Below are positions 1-7,063 of a DNA stretch of 12,659 nt, piece by piece (position 1 is the stretch's first letter; each line of letters begins with the position of its first letter). Origin of the DNA: 1-14-0-20-39-34 sp043800545 (GTDB taxonomy: Bacteria > Patescibacteriota > Patescibacteriia > Magasanikbacterales > UBA922); NCBI GenBank assembly GCA_043800545.1, contig JAZDMW010000004.1, forward strand, positions 1 through 12,659, given 5' to 3'. The notes under the pieces are model-generated. The model was given only the letters and a program-made list of their open reading frames with translations, had not been told where the DNA came from and searched no databases. A program made the position numbers and the translations under genes.

Positions 1-780
1 GATCAGGTTTCTGATCCAGAATTGATTGACTTAGTAGAAGAAGAAGTAAGAGATCTTCTAAAGAAATACGAATTCCCAGGAGATATTACTCCTATTATCC
101 GTGGTTCAGCATTGAAAGCATTGGAAAATCCAAATGATGAAGCTGCTGCTAAACCAGTGCTTGATCTTTTGAAGGCTCTTGATGAATATATCCCAACTCC
201 AGTACGTGCCTTGGATAAGGACTTCCTTATGCCTATTGAAGACGTTTTCTCAATTGAAGGACGTGGTACTGTAGTAACAGGTCGTATTGAACGTGGTGTT
301 ATCAACATTGGTGACGAAGTTGCTATCGTTGGTATGAACCCAGAAATTTCAAAAACAACCGTTACAGGTATTGAAATGTTTAACAAATCTCTTGGACGTG
401 GTGAAGCTGGTGACAATGCCGGTGTTCTCCTTCGTGGTACAAAGAAAGAAGACGTTCAACGTGGTCAAGTTCTTGCAAAAGCAGGTTCTATCACTCCACA
501 TACTGAGTTTGAAGCACAATTGTATGCTTTGACAAAAGAAGAAGGTGGACGTCATAAACCATTCTTTAATGGATATAAACCACAATTCTATATCCGTACA
601 ACTGACGTAACTGGAGAAGTTACTTTGCCAGCTGGAACAGAAATGGTTATGCCTGGAGATACTATTAATGTTAATATTAAATTAATCGTACCTGTTGCTT
701 TGGAAGAAAAAATGCGTTTTGCTATCCGCGAAGGTGGTAGAACCGTTGGTGCAGGTGCAGTAACAAAAATTATCAAATAA
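1..780 (+). CDS. tuf: Elongation factor Tu, C-terminal 259 residues (5' end outside window)
   Basis: EF-Tu is the GTPase that carries aminoacyl-tRNA to the ribosomal A site. The window opens on what aligns as the last Asp of the NKxD guanine-specificity motif, so the P-loop and switch regions lie upstream. Visible here are the end of the G domain with the G5 motif RGSALKALE, domain II with GRGTVVTGRIERG, and domain III with GGRHKPFFNGYKPQFYIRTT and the C-terminal GGRTVGAGAVTKIIK. The remaining length matches the corresponding part of E. coli EF-Tu within a few residues. It ends in TAA, followed by a hairpin and then rpsJ, the usual end of an rpsL-rpsG-fusA-tuf-rpsJ arrangement, although the upstream genes are not in view. 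Identity is certain; only the 5' end is missing. Confidence 0.99.
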   Translation, partial: DQVSDPELIDLVEEEVRDLLKKYEFPGDITPIIRGSALKALENPNDEAAAKPVLDLLKALDEYIPTPVRALDKDFLMPIEDVFSIEGRGTVVTGRIERGVINIGDEVAIVGMNPEISKTTVTGIEMFNKSLGRGEAGDNAGVLLRGTKKEDVQRGQVLAKAGSITPHTEFEAQLYALTKEEGGRHKPFFNGYKPQFYIRTTDVTGEVTLPAGTEMVMPGDTINVNIKLIVPVALEEKMRFAIREGGRTVGAGAVTKIIK

Positions 781-790
781 ATAAACGTGA

Positions 791-822
791 GGCAGGAGAC
801 ATTTCTCTCCTGCCTTCTGTTT
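791..822 (+). terminator. Hairpin between tuf and rpsJ, probably a leaky terminator
   Basis: A perfect 9-bp stem (GGCAGGAGA at 791-799 with TCTCCTGCC at 806-814) closes a 6-base loop, followed by the weak T-rich tail TTCTGTTT. Only 22 bases then remain before rpsJ and they contain no recognisable promoter. Partial termination that lowers rpsJ relative to tuf, or protection of the tuf mRNA 3' end, is more likely than full termination. Confidence 0.7.
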
Positions 823-844
823 ACCTAAGTTCTTTTATTAAGTT

Positions 845-1201
845 ATGTCACAAACAGCAAAGACAACTGAAAAGAAAGGTGAAGAGCAAGCTGGAGGACC
901 AAAAGTTCGAATTAAAATTCGTGCTTTTGATCACAAAATCATTGATAGTGCTACAAAGACTATCATTGACACAGCAGAAAGAAATGGAGCAAAAGTCGTT
1001 GGACCTATTCCACTTCCAACACATACTGATAAATTCAGTGTGAACCGAGCAACTTTTGTCCATAAGACAGCTGCAGAACAGTTTGAAATGCGTACACATA
1101 AACGCCTTATCGACATTTTGAATCCAAATGCCAAGGCCGTAGACGCACTCATGAATTTGAACCTTCCAAGTGGTGTAGATGTAGAGATCAAGATGTACTA
1201 A
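845..1201 (+). CDS. rpsJ: 30S ribosomal protein uS10, with N-terminal extension
   Basis: uS10 sits in the 30S head and, in bacteria, also serves as the NusE transcription factor. At 118 residues it is longer than the roughly 102 of typical bacterial uS10. Residues 1-19 are a polar, charged extension and the conserved fold begins at KVRIKIRAFDHKIIDSA. The family motif around VVGPIPLPTHTDKFSV and the HKRLIDI segment are both present. The start is the first ATG after the tuf hairpin; no later in-frame Met would preserve the core. The gene follows tuf and is cut off from rplC by a promoter and a long leader, so it is probably transcribed with the tuf unit and not with the genes it leads in E. coli. 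A 7-bp A+T-rich stem-loop spans its stop codon (1200-1222). Confidence 0.98.
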   Translation: MSQTAKTTEKKGEEQAGGPKVRIKIRAFDHKIIDSATKTIIDTAERNGAKVVGPIPLPTHTDKFSVNRATFVHKTAAEQFEMRTHKRLIDILNPNAKAVDALMNLNLPSGVDVEIKMY

Positions 1202-1223
1202 GAGAATCGCAGTTTTTCTCTTT
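1200..1223 (+). terminator. Weak stem-loop at the rpsJ stop codon
   Basis: AAGAGAA (1200-1206) pairs with TTCTCTT (1216-1222) across a 9-base loop. The stem has only two G-C pairs and no true T-tract follows, so it may just be an mRNA 3'-end structure. It does mark where a tuf-rpsJ transcript could end before the next promoter. Confidence 0.35.
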
Positions 1224-1269
1224 ACACAGCAAATTTTCCTTTCCTTGTCCTCAAGGGGGATGTTTGCTA

Positions 1270-1298
1270 TTGACATACTTACAAAAATAGTGTAAAAT
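1270..1298 (+). promoter_or_regulatory. Promoter for the rplC-led ribosomal operon
   Basis: A perfect -35 box TTGACA (1270-1275) is separated by 17 bases from TAAAAT (1293-1298), which matches TATAAT at five of six positions and is preceded by TG. This is the strongest promoter match in the window. Transcription would start near 1305, giving a leader of about 250 nt before rplC. Its place after rpsJ makes rplC the first gene of the long operon. Confidence 0.8.
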
Positions 1299-1304
1299 AG
1301 CGTC

Positions 1305-1557
1305 AGCTATAAAACAAACAAACTATCTGCACTTCAACACAAATAAGATTCCTACTTAAAAGAGGTAGAGAAAAACATTTGAAGCGAGGTGGCGATAGAC
1401 GAGGTATTAAACCAAATACAGTCACAATTTAGCCAAATGAAGCAAAAATACATATTTTTTGTTGCAAAAAGGCTAGAAAGGGATACTCGTCTTGCCAACT
1501 TTCGTGTAAGATGACAAACCCTTTCTAGTTTTTTATTTAAGGCGGTTATACTGAAAT
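1305..1557 (+). promoter_or_regulatory. Long structured 5' leader of the rplC operon
   Basis: This is most of the only gap over 300 bases (1202-1557). Apart from the promoter, the gap holds no credible gene. In the leader, CTTCAA (1332-1337) can pair with TTGAAG (1379-1384), enclosing a small hairpin with arms 1352-1357 and 1363-1368. GAGGT occurs three times (1362, 1386, 1401). A bulged A+T-rich hairpin lies at 1442-1465, and the terminator-like hairpin at 1473-1538. In E. coli the S10 leader mediates autoregulation by uL4; here the leader stands before rplC instead of rpsJ. That it does the same job is inference from position and structure. The start at 1305 is estimated from the promoter. 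Confidence 0.6.
1473..1538 (+). terminator. Intrinsic-terminator-like hairpin (candidate attenuator) upstream of rplC
   Basis: A perfect 10-bp stem (CTAGAAAGGG at 1473-1482 with CCCTTTCTAG at 1519-1528) is followed at once by six T and then ATTT. A second stem inside it (1487-1495 with 1506-1514, including two G-U pairs) extends the structure. It ends only 19 bases before rplC and downstream of the promoter, so it would act on the nascent leader. No upstream segment that would sequester its 5' arm is obvious, so any antitermination would depend on a bound factor. Confidence 0.75.
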
Positions 1558-2274
1558 ATGAAATTCATAATCGGAACAAAACAAGGAATGACTCAGGTCT
1601 TCAGAGAAGACGGAACTGTTGTACCAGTAACACGTGTACAATCAGGCCCTTGTGTCATTACACAAGTAAAAACACAAGCACGTGACGGTGTGAGCGCTGT
1701 TCAAGTTGGTTTTGGTGAACAAAAAGCTTTCAGAATCAATAAAGCACAACGCGGACATCTCAAGGACCTCACTGTTCGTCATCTTAAAGATTTCAGAACA
1801 GAAGACAATCATGGACTCAATGTAGGTGACACTTTTAGTGTTGCTGTTTTTGATAAAGGAGAAAAAATTCAAGTCGTTGGTACATCAAAAGGAAAAGGTT
1901 TCCAAGGTGTTGTAAAACGTCATGGATTCCATGGAAGTCCTGCAACTCATGGACACAAAGATCAGCTTCGTATGCCTGGAAGTCTTGGCGCTGGTGGTGT
2001 TCAACGTGTGTTCAAAGGAAAACGTATGGGCGGACACATGGGTGATGCACAAGTCACAGTAAAGAATCTTGAAATTATTGAAGTACATCCTGAAACAAAT
2101 GAAATTTTTGTAAAAGGTGCTGTCCCAGGAGCACGTGGAGGTCTCCTTTTCCTTTCTACACCAGATGGAAATATCGAGATTATCACACAAACAGCTCCAG
2201 TAACAGAAGAGGCTCCAAAAGAAGAAAAGGTTGAAGAGCCAAAGGAAGAAATTTCTGGAGAAGATAATAAATAA
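1558..2274 (+). CDS. rplC: 50S ribosomal protein uL3, with acidic C-terminal tail
   Basis: uL3 is an early-assembly 50S protein whose internal loop reaches toward the peptidyl transferase centre. The N-terminal FIIGTKQGMTQVF (residues 3-15) and the GTSKGKGFQGVVKRHGF segment (108-124) are family hallmarks. The loop GSLGAGGVQRVFKGKRMGGH (141-160) and VKGAVPGARGG (185-195) follow. Its 238 residues exceed the usual 205-210, the excess being a Glu/Lys-rich tail at about 213-238. This is the only r-protein gene here with a fair Shine-Dalgarno-like string, AAGGCGG at 1539-1545, though its 12-base distance from the ATG is long. It is the first gene after the leader and is followed 15 bases later by rplD. 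Confidence 0.99.
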   Translation: MKFIIGTKQGMTQVFREDGTVVPVTRVQSGPCVITQVKTQARDGVSAVQVGFGEQKAFRINKAQRGHLKDLTVRHLKDFRTEDNHGLNVGDTFSVAVFDKGEKIQVVGTSKGKGFQGVVKRHGFHGSPATHGHKDQLRMPGSLGAGGVQRVFKGKRMGGHMGDAQVTVKNLEIIEVHPETNEIFVKGAVPGARGGLLFLSTPDGNIEIITQTAPVTEEAPKEEKVEEPKEEISGEDNK

Positions 2275-2289
2275 TCGGATTTCTATAGT

Positions 2290-2919
2290 ATGGCAACAAC
2301 TAAAGTATACAATTTACAAGGAAAAGAAGCTGGAACTGTAGAACTTGCAGATGCAGTTTTTGGAGTAAAAGTAACTCCTACCCTTATTCACCAAGTATAT
2401 CTTGCGCTTGAAGCAAATGCTCGCGAACCTTGGGCTGATACAAAAAATAAAGGTGAAGTAAGTGGTGGTGGTAAAAAACCTTGGAAACAAAAAGGAACAG
2501 GACGTGCTCGTCATGGTTCTATTCGTTCACCTCTTTGGAAGGGTGGCGGTGTGACTTTTGGTCCACTTACAGAACGAAATTATAAACAAAAAATAAATAG
2601 AAAAATGAGTCAAAAGGCAGTCACAATGTGTTTGTCAGATAAGCTTTCAAATGCAAAAATGATTGTTCTAGAAAATTTTGACCTTTCAGGTAAGACAAAA
2701 GAAGCTTCAGAAATGCGTAATGCACTTGCAGGAGCAGGAAAGTCAACCCTTATTTTATCAGAAAAGCAAAATGAGAATTTAAATCTTGCAACAAGAAATC
2801 TTCCAAATGTTCATGTACAACGCACTCAAGATGTAAATGTTGTAGATCTTCTTCATCACCAATATGTTATTGTTTCCAAAGATGGTGTGAAGGCTCTTGA
2901 AGATCGTTTTGTGAAATAA
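2290..2919 (+). CDS. rplD: 50S ribosomal protein uL4
   Basis: uL4 lines part of the polypeptide exit tunnel with its extended loop and in E. coli represses its own operon. The loop is clear at residues 55-91: EVSGGGKKPWKQKGTGRARH, then GSIRSPLWKGGGVTFGP. The C-terminal part shows the nucleotide-binding-like fold ending in DVNVVDLLHHQYVIVSKDGV. At 209 residues it is close to the E. coli length. The start follows the rplC stop by 15 bases and begins the normal N-terminal strand (KVYNLQGKEAG). As the family's known autoregulator it is the first candidate to act on the leader before rplC, but the sequence alone cannot show this. Confidence 0.99.
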   Translation: MATTKVYNLQGKEAGTVELADAVFGVKVTPTLIHQVYLALEANAREPWADTKNKGEVSGGGKKPWKQKGTGRARHGSIRSPLWKGGGVTFGPLTERNYKQKINRKMSQKAVTMCLSDKLSNAKMIVLENFDLSGKTKEASEMRNALAGAGKSTLILSEKQNENLNLATRNLPNVHVQRTQDVNVVDLLHHQYVIVSKDGVKALEDRFVK

Positions 2920-2932
2920 TTAAATAGCAAAT

Positions 2933-3331
2933 ATGGGTATTCTAAAGAGAACAAAAAAGACAGAAGAGGAAACTCAAAAAAATGAGGCTCCTGTTAAAGA
3001 TACCAAGAAAAAAGTTTCTGAAAAGAAAGCTACTCGTGAGGTAAAGGGTGATGCTTACAAAATTCTTGAACATACTCTTGTAAGTGAAAAAACAAATCGT
3101 TACGAAGCTGATGGAAAATATACTTTCCTCGTAAGTTCAGAAGCAAATAAAGTTGAGGTTAAAAAAGCTATTAAAGCACTTTACGGAATTACTCCTAAAT
3201 CTGTAAACATGATAAATGTTGAAGGAAAGAAAAAACGTTTTGGACGTGCTTTGGGAAAACGTAAAGATTATAAAAAAGCTATTGTAACTGTAAATAAAGG
3301 CGATAAATTAAATGTCCATGTTGGACTCTAA
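2933..3331 (+). CDS. rplW: 50S ribosomal protein uL23, with charged N-terminal extension
   Basis: uL23 sits at the tunnel exit and is a docking site for trigger factor and signal recognition particle. The core starts near residue 40 (DAYKILEHTLVSEKTN) and contains YTFLVSSEANKVEVKKAIKA and the Lys/Arg-rich loop before KDYKKAIVTV. The length is 132 residues against about 100 in E. coli. The extra 39 residues at the N terminus are rich in Lys, Glu and Thr and look disordered. The chosen ATG lies 13 bases after rplD; no other in-frame Met occurs before the core, so the extension appears real. Confidence 0.98.
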   Translation: MGILKRTKKTEEETQKNEAPVKDTKKKVSEKKATREVKGDAYKILEHTLVSEKTNRYEADGKYTFLVSSEANKVEVKKAIKALYGITPKSVNMINVEGKKKRFGRALGKRKDYKKAIVTVNKGDKLNVHVGL

Positions 3332-3353
3332 TGCTAGGCCTTAATTAAGCTAT

Positions 3354-4205
3354 ATGTCAGTAAAAGTATACAAACCAACGACAGCAGGACGACGCAAGTC
3401 AAGCGTACAAGACTTTTCAGATATCACAAAAACTCGTCCAGAAAAGTCACTTATTGAAAAACTTCAGAAGAATTGTGGAAGAAATAATCAAGGTATCATT
3501 ACCATACGTCATCGAGGGGGCGGAGTAAAGAAATTTTACCGTATTATTGATTTCAAACGTCAAAAGTTTGATATGGTGGCTGAAGTTCTTGCTATTGAAT
3601 ATGATCCAAATCGTGGACCAAGAGTTTTATTGGTTCAATACGAAGATGGAACAAAATCATATATCCTTGGCTATGAAGGAGCTAAAGTAGGTGACAAAGT
3701 AGTGTCATCAGCTTCAGGTGATGTGGAACCAAAAAATGGAAATAGAATGCCATTAGAAAAAATTCCACTTGGTTTGTTTGTATACAACATTGAACTTCGT
3801 CCAGGAAATGGTGGCCAAATTGCACGTGGTGCAGGGAATGGTGCTCAACTCTTGGTAATTGAAGGAAAATATGCTCAAGTGAAACTTCCTTCAGGTGAAG
3901 TACGCATGATTGCAAAAGAATGTATGGCTACTATTGGTAAAATCGGAAATTCTGATTACCAACTCGTACGTTACGGAAAAGCAGGAAGATACCGAATGAA
4001 AGGTTGGAAACCTACGGTAAAAGGAAAGAACATGAACCCAGTAGACCATCCACACGGTGGTGGTGAGGGTCATAGTCCTATCGGTCTCAAAGGTGGTCCA
4101 AAGACTCCTTGGGGAAAGAAAGCTCTTGGTGTTAAGACTCGAAAGAAAGGAAAGTGGAGTGACAAATTTATTGTAAAACGTCGAAAGAATAAGAAAAAAG
4201 ATTAA
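3354..4205 (+). CDS. rplB: 50S ribosomal protein uL2
   Basis: uL2 binds 23S rRNA near the peptidyl transferase centre and is needed for subunit association and peptide-bond formation. The N-terminal RNA-binding part includes GIITIRHRGGGVKKFYRIID (47-66) and the second domain LRPGNGGQIARGAGNGAQLL (148-167). The signature MNPVDHPHGGGEG, with its functionally important histidine at 232, is intact, followed by the usual PKTPWGKKALGVKTRKKGK and a basic C terminus. At 283 residues the length is ordinary. It lies 22 bases after rplW; the gap contains the palindrome TTAATTAA but no clear control site. Confidence 0.99.
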   Translation: MSVKVYKPTTAGRRKSSVQDFSDITKTRPEKSLIEKLQKNCGRNNQGIITIRHRGGGVKKFYRIIDFKRQKFDMVAEVLAIEYDPNRGPRVLLVQYEDGTKSYILGYEGAKVGDKVVSSASGDVEPKNGNRMPLEKIPLGLFVYNIELRPGNGGQIARGAGNGAQLLVIEGKYAQVKLPSGEVRMIAKECMATIGKIGNSDYQLVRYGKAGRYRMKGWKPTVKGKNMNPVDHPHGGGEGHSPIGLKGGPKTPWGKKALGVKTRKKGKWSDKFIVKRRKNKKKD

Positions 4206-4233
4206 GCATAATGTAAAATTTTATAAATAAAGT

Positions 4234-4515
4234 ATGTCTAGAAGTCTTAAAAAAGGGCCATACATTGATCCAAATATTGTAAAGAAAGTAGAAAAGGCAA
4301 AAGCGGAAGGATCAAAAAAGCCTATAAAAACATGGTCACGAGCATGTGTCATTTACCCAGACATGGTTGGTCTTACTTTCGCAGTTCATAATGGTAAGGA
4401 TTTTATTGAAGTGCTTATCGATGAAAATAAAGTTGGACACAGACTTGGTGAATTTTCTCCAACAAGAAAATTCGTGAATCACGGTGGTAAATCATCAAAA
4501 GCAGCAGCAGAGTAA
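4234..4515 (+). CDS. rpsS: 30S ribosomal protein uS19
   Basis: uS19 lies in the 30S head near the A-site finger bridge. The protein has 93 residues, the normal size. The N-terminal SRSLKKGPYIDPNIVKKVEK and the strongly conserved C-terminal run VGHRLGEFSPTRKFVNHG identify it. The tail GKSSKAAAE is basic to neutral. It lies 28 bases after rplB and 34 before rplV, in the standard order. No unusual feature is seen apart from the A+T-rich upstream spacer without a ribosome-binding motif. Confidence 0.99.
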   Translation: MSRSLKKGPYIDPNIVKKVEKAKAEGSKKPIKTWSRACVIYPDMVGLTFAVHNGKDFIEVLIDENKVGHRLGEFSPTRKFVNHGGKSSKAAAE

Positions 4516-4549
4516 TTATTATACATTCGAGTTATACGAAATATAAAGT

Positions 4550-5011
4550 ATGAATCAAGCAATAGCAAAATTGAGAAATCTTCGAACGAGTGCTCGAAAG
4601 GCAAGAATGGTGGTTGATCTCATTCGAGGAAAGCATGTTGATGAGGCTGTGAATCAGTTAGGATTTTCAAAGAGACATGCTTCACGCCCAGTATTGAAGC
4701 TTCTTGAATCAGCAATTGCAAATGCCGTTCATAACCATAATCTTAAAAAAGAGACATTGGTTGTGAAGACAGCATTTGTTGATGAAGGAAAAATTCTCTA
4801 CCGATGGATGCCACGCGCATTCGGACGTGCAACACCACTTCGTAAGCGTCTTTGTCATATCACTCTTGTTCTTGAGGGTGAAGAAAATACAACAAAGCCT
4901 GCAGACGAGACAAAAAGTACAAAAAAGGCAGCTGAAAAGAAAGTAATGAAGGCAGAAAAGAATGAAGGAAAAGAAATTGAAGCGCCTCAAAATAATAAAG
5001 CTGAAAATTAA
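4550..5011 (+). CDS. rplV: 50S ribosomal protein uL22, with long charged C-terminal tail
   Basis: uL22 has a long beta-hairpin that forms, with uL4, the constriction of the exit tunnel. The globular part runs from AIAKLRNLRTSARKARMVVD through RPVLKLLESAIANAVHNH, and the hairpin RWMPRAFGRATPLRKRLCHI lies at residues 85-104. The core ends near residue 110, which is the full length of E. coli uL22, but this protein continues to 153 residues. The extra 43 residues are almost entirely Lys, Glu, Ala, Thr and Asn and are probably disordered. Such tails occur in several proteins of this cluster. It is followed by rpsC after 9 bases. Confidence 0.98.
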   Translation: MNQAIAKLRNLRTSARKARMVVDLIRGKHVDEAVNQLGFSKRHASRPVLKLLESAIANAVHNHNLKKETLVVKTAFVDEGKILYRWMPRAFGRATPLRKRLCHITLVLEGEENTTKPADETKSTKKAAEKKVMKAEKNEGKEIEAPQNNKAEN

Positions 5012-5020
5012 TAGAAATAT

Positions 5021-5746
5021 ATGGGTCACAAAGTCCATCCGAAAATTCATAGAACACAAGTTATATATACTTGGGATTCAAAATGGTATGCTGGAAAGGA
5101 ATATGCAAAGCATGCTGAACAGGATGTGAAGATTAGAGAATATCTCATGAAGACATTCAAAGATGCTCACATTGATTCAATTGGTGTTGAACGCGGTCCT
5201 AAGAATATGACGATTACTATATTGGCTGCAAAACCAGGCTTCCTTATCGGACGCGGTGGTCAAGGTCTTGAAGATCTTCGTAAAAATATAGAGCGACAAT
5301 TTCTTCAAATGGCACTTAAGGTTCGTTTGAATATTAAAGAAGTTCGTAATCCTGCAATATCTGCTTCTGTGGTAGCACAGACAATTGCGAGTGATATCGA
5401 ACGTCGTATGCCATTTAGACGCGTGATGAAACAAACAATTGAACGTGTTATGAAGGCTGGAGCACTTGGAGTGAAGGTAAGTATGGCAGGACGTTTGAAT
5501 GGTGTGGAAATTGCACGCCGTGAATCACTTGCTGCAGGAAAAGTACCTTTGATTACACTCAGAAGTGATGTCGATTATGCATACGTTGTGGCTCAAACAT
5601 TATTTGGTAAAATCGGAGTAAAAGTTTGGATATATAAGGGAATGGTATTTGGAAGAAAAGATAAATTTGCTGAAGCTGAAAATGAAGAATTTAAAGGTCA
5701 TAAGACGGATAAACCAAGAAGAAGATTTAAAAAAGTGAGTAAATAG
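5021..5746 (+). CDS. rpsC: 30S ribosomal protein uS3
   Basis: uS3 lines the mRNA entry channel and contributes to the ribosome's helicase activity. The N-terminal MGHKVHPKIHR is typical. The KH domain (about residues 60-100) carries the loop AKPGFLIGRGGQGLEDLRKN. FRRVMK (132-137) holds the basic residues that align with the E. coli Arg131, Arg132 and Lys135 helicase patch. The C-terminal domain GVKVSMAGRLNGVEIARRES and DYAYVVAQTLFGKIGVKVWI is complete. The length, 241 residues, is near normal, with a basic tail. It ends with TAG directly followed by in-frame TAA, a tandem stop; rplP starts 6 bases later. Confidence 0.99.
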   Translation: MGHKVHPKIHRTQVIYTWDSKWYAGKEYAKHAEQDVKIREYLMKTFKDAHIDSIGVERGPKNMTITILAAKPGFLIGRGGQGLEDLRKNIERQFLQMALKVRLNIKEVRNPAISASVVAQTIASDIERRMPFRRVMKQTIERVMKAGALGVKVSMAGRLNGVEIARRESLAAGKVPLITLRSDVDYAYVVAQTLFGKIGVKVWIYKGMVFGRKDKFAEAENEEFKGHKTDKPRRRFKKVSK

Positions 5747-5752
5747 TAAGAT

Positions 5753-6166
5753 ATGCTGACTCCAAAAAAAGTAAAACATAGAAAATGGCACAAGCCAAGA
5801 CGTATGAATAAGGGTGTCGCAACTCGTATGACTACAGTTGCTTTTGGATCACATGGTCTTGTTGCTCTCGATCACACTTGGGTTGATTCACGTCAAATTG
5901 AAGCAACTCGTAAAGTGCTTACTCGTTTCGTAAAACGTGGTGGTCAAATCTGGATCCGAATTTTCCCTGATCGTCCAGTTACTCGAAAAGGATCAGAAAT
6001 TCCTATGGGAAAAGGAAAAGGTACTCCGGAATTTTATGTAGCTACCGTAAAACCAGGAACAGTAATGTTTGAAATAGGTGGTATTCCTGATGATCAAGCT
6101 GTAGAAGCTCTTCGTCAAGCGGGACATAAGCTTCCTACAAAGATTAAAGTTCTTAAAAAGATTTAG
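5753..6166 (+). CDS. rplP: 50S ribosomal protein uL16
   Basis: uL16 organises the A-site tRNA binding region of the 50S subunit. The 137 residues match the family length. MLTPKKVKHRKWHKPR opens the protein, FGSHGLVAL follows at 31-39, and GGQIWIRIFPDRPVTRKG leads to MGKGKGTPEFYVA (85-97). In E. coli the residue before this MGKGKG motif is Arg81, which is beta-hydroxylated by RoxA (YcfD); here it is Pro84, so that modification cannot occur. The rest of the loop is intact. The gene is tightly packed: 6 bases from rpsC and 3 before rpmC, suggesting translational coupling. Confidence 0.99.
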   Translation: MLTPKKVKHRKWHKPRRMNKGVATRMTTVAFGSHGLVALDHTWVDSRQIEATRKVLTRFVKRGGQIWIRIFPDRPVTRKGSEIPMGKGKGTPEFYVATVKPGTVMFEIGGIPDDQAVEALRQAGHKLPTKIKVLKKI

Positions 6167-6169
6167 GAT

Positions 6170-6358
6170 ATGGATTATAATGAACTTACAACCAAAACTA
6201 TTGCTGAGCTTCATGATATGCTTCGTCAGAAACGTGAAGAAGTACGTGAGCTTCGATTTAAGATTTCAGAGAATCAACATGCAAATGTTCGTGAAATCCG
6301 AAAAGTAAAGCAGGACGTAGCACAAATAATGACTGCTTTAAACACTAAGAATAAATAA
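6170..6358 (+). CDS. rpmC: 50S ribosomal protein uL29
   Basis: uL29 is a small two-helix protein at the exit tunnel next to uL23. The 62-residue product has the typical first helix ELTTKTIAELHDMLRQKREE and second helix ending in REIRKVKQDVAQIMTALNTK. The EVRELRFKISENQ turn corresponds to the usual ELFNLRFQ-type segment, here slightly diverged. Its start lies 3 bases after the rplP stop, and rpsQ begins 5 bases after its end. Short and ordinary; position between rplP and rpsQ supports the identification. Confidence 0.97.
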   Translation: MDYNELTTKTIAELHDMLRQKREEVRELRFKISENQHANVREIRKVKQDVAQIMTALNTKNK

Positions 6359-6363
6359 GTATT

Positions 6364-6648
6364 ATGGCGACTCCTAACAAACAAAATATAGCCAAGGAAG
6401 TAGAGAAACAACATCGTCAATTTGAAGGTGTTGTTGTGAGTGCCAAGGCAAATAAGACTGTGAGTGTTTTGGTCGAGACACGGAAGATGCATCCAAAATA
6501 CAAAAAGCAATACACAGTTTCTAACAAATATCCTGTGCACGATGAAAAGGGTCTTGCAAAAGATGGTGATACTGTTTTGTTTGAAGAGTGTCGTCCTTTA
6601 AGCAAGACAAAACGATGGAAACTTGTTAAAATCGTTAAGAATGCTTAA
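6364..6648 (+). CDS. rpsQ: 30S ribosomal protein uS17
   Basis: uS17 is an OB-fold primary binder of 16S rRNA. The core begins near residue 19 with FEGVVVSAKANKTVSVLVET, followed by HPKYKKQYTVSNKYPVHDE and the family signature GDTVLFEECRPLSKTKRWKL (72-91). At 94 residues it is slightly longer than E. coli uS17 owing to a polar N-terminal stretch (MATPNKQNIAKEVEKQHRQ). The ATG is 5 bases after the rpmC stop. rplN follows after 23 bases, the boundary where the E. coli S10 and spc operons divide; no promoter or terminator is visible here, so the two blocks seem fused. Confidence 0.98.
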   Translation: MATPNKQNIAKEVEKQHRQFEGVVVSAKANKTVSVLVETRKMHPKYKKQYTVSNKYPVHDEKGLAKDGDTVLFEECRPLSKTKRWKLVKIVKNA

Positions 6649-6671
6649 GGATATATAGTAAAGAAATACGT

Positions 6672-7043
6672 ATGATTCAAGCTCGATCAATATTGAATGT
6701 TGCAGATAACAGTGGCGCAAAAAAGCTTGCGTGTATTAAGGTTCTTGGTGGATACAAGAAGCGTTATGCACGTATCGGCGATATTATCACTTGTAGTGTG
6801 AAAGAAGCAGTACCACGTGGTGCTATCAAGAAAGGTGAAGTTGTTCATGCTGTTATCGTAAGACAAAGAAAGGAACAAAGAAGAACCGATGGTACTTATA
6901 TTCGTTTTGACGAAAATGCAGTAGTTATTATCGATCAAAAAAATAAAGAACCAAAGGGAACCCGTATTTTTGGACCTATTGCTCGTGAACTTCGTGCAGA
7001 AGGTTTCCAGAAAATCATTTCACTTGCTCCTGAAGTTCTTTAA
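6672..7043 (+). CDS. rplN: 50S ribosomal protein uL14
   Basis: uL14 is a beta-barrel protein on the 50S interface that contacts uL19 and the silencing factor RsfS. The start MIQARSILNVADNSGAKKLA is the canonical N terminus and fixes the start codon. The basic loop VVHAVIVRQRKEQRRTDGTY and the C-terminal GTRIFGPIARELRAEGFQKI are both complete. The length, 123 residues, is exactly typical. It heads the spc-type block but shows no separate promoter; the gap to rplX is 20 bases. Confidence 0.99.
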   Translation: MIQARSILNVADNSGAKKLACIKVLGGYKKRYARIGDIITCSVKEAVPRGAIKKGEVVHAVIVRQRKEQRRTDGTYIRFDENAVVIIDQKNKEPKGTRIFGPIARELRAEGFQKIISLAPEVL

Positions 7044-7063
7044 TTGCGTTAATTAAATAGAAT

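Noticed and set aside
1243..1256. Small hairpin CCTTG/CAAGG upstream of the rplC operon promoter.
   Set aside because: Only five Watson-Crick pairs and no T-tract; it lies before the promoter and is most likely incidental.
848..1276. A 142-codon minus-strand open frame opposite rpsJ, and similar minus-strand frames elsewhere.
   Set aside because: They are antisense to well-conserved r-protein genes, Cys/Phe/Ser-rich as expected from reverse translation of Lys-rich coding DNA, with no domain or start signals.
1437..1514. A 25-codon open frame in the rplC leader, Arg-rich, overlapping the 5' arm of the attenuator hairpin and ending in TGA; a possible leader peptide.
   Set aside because: No ribosome-binding motif precedes it, its ATG has A instead of T at -1 unlike every real start here, and an open frame of this size is expected by chance.
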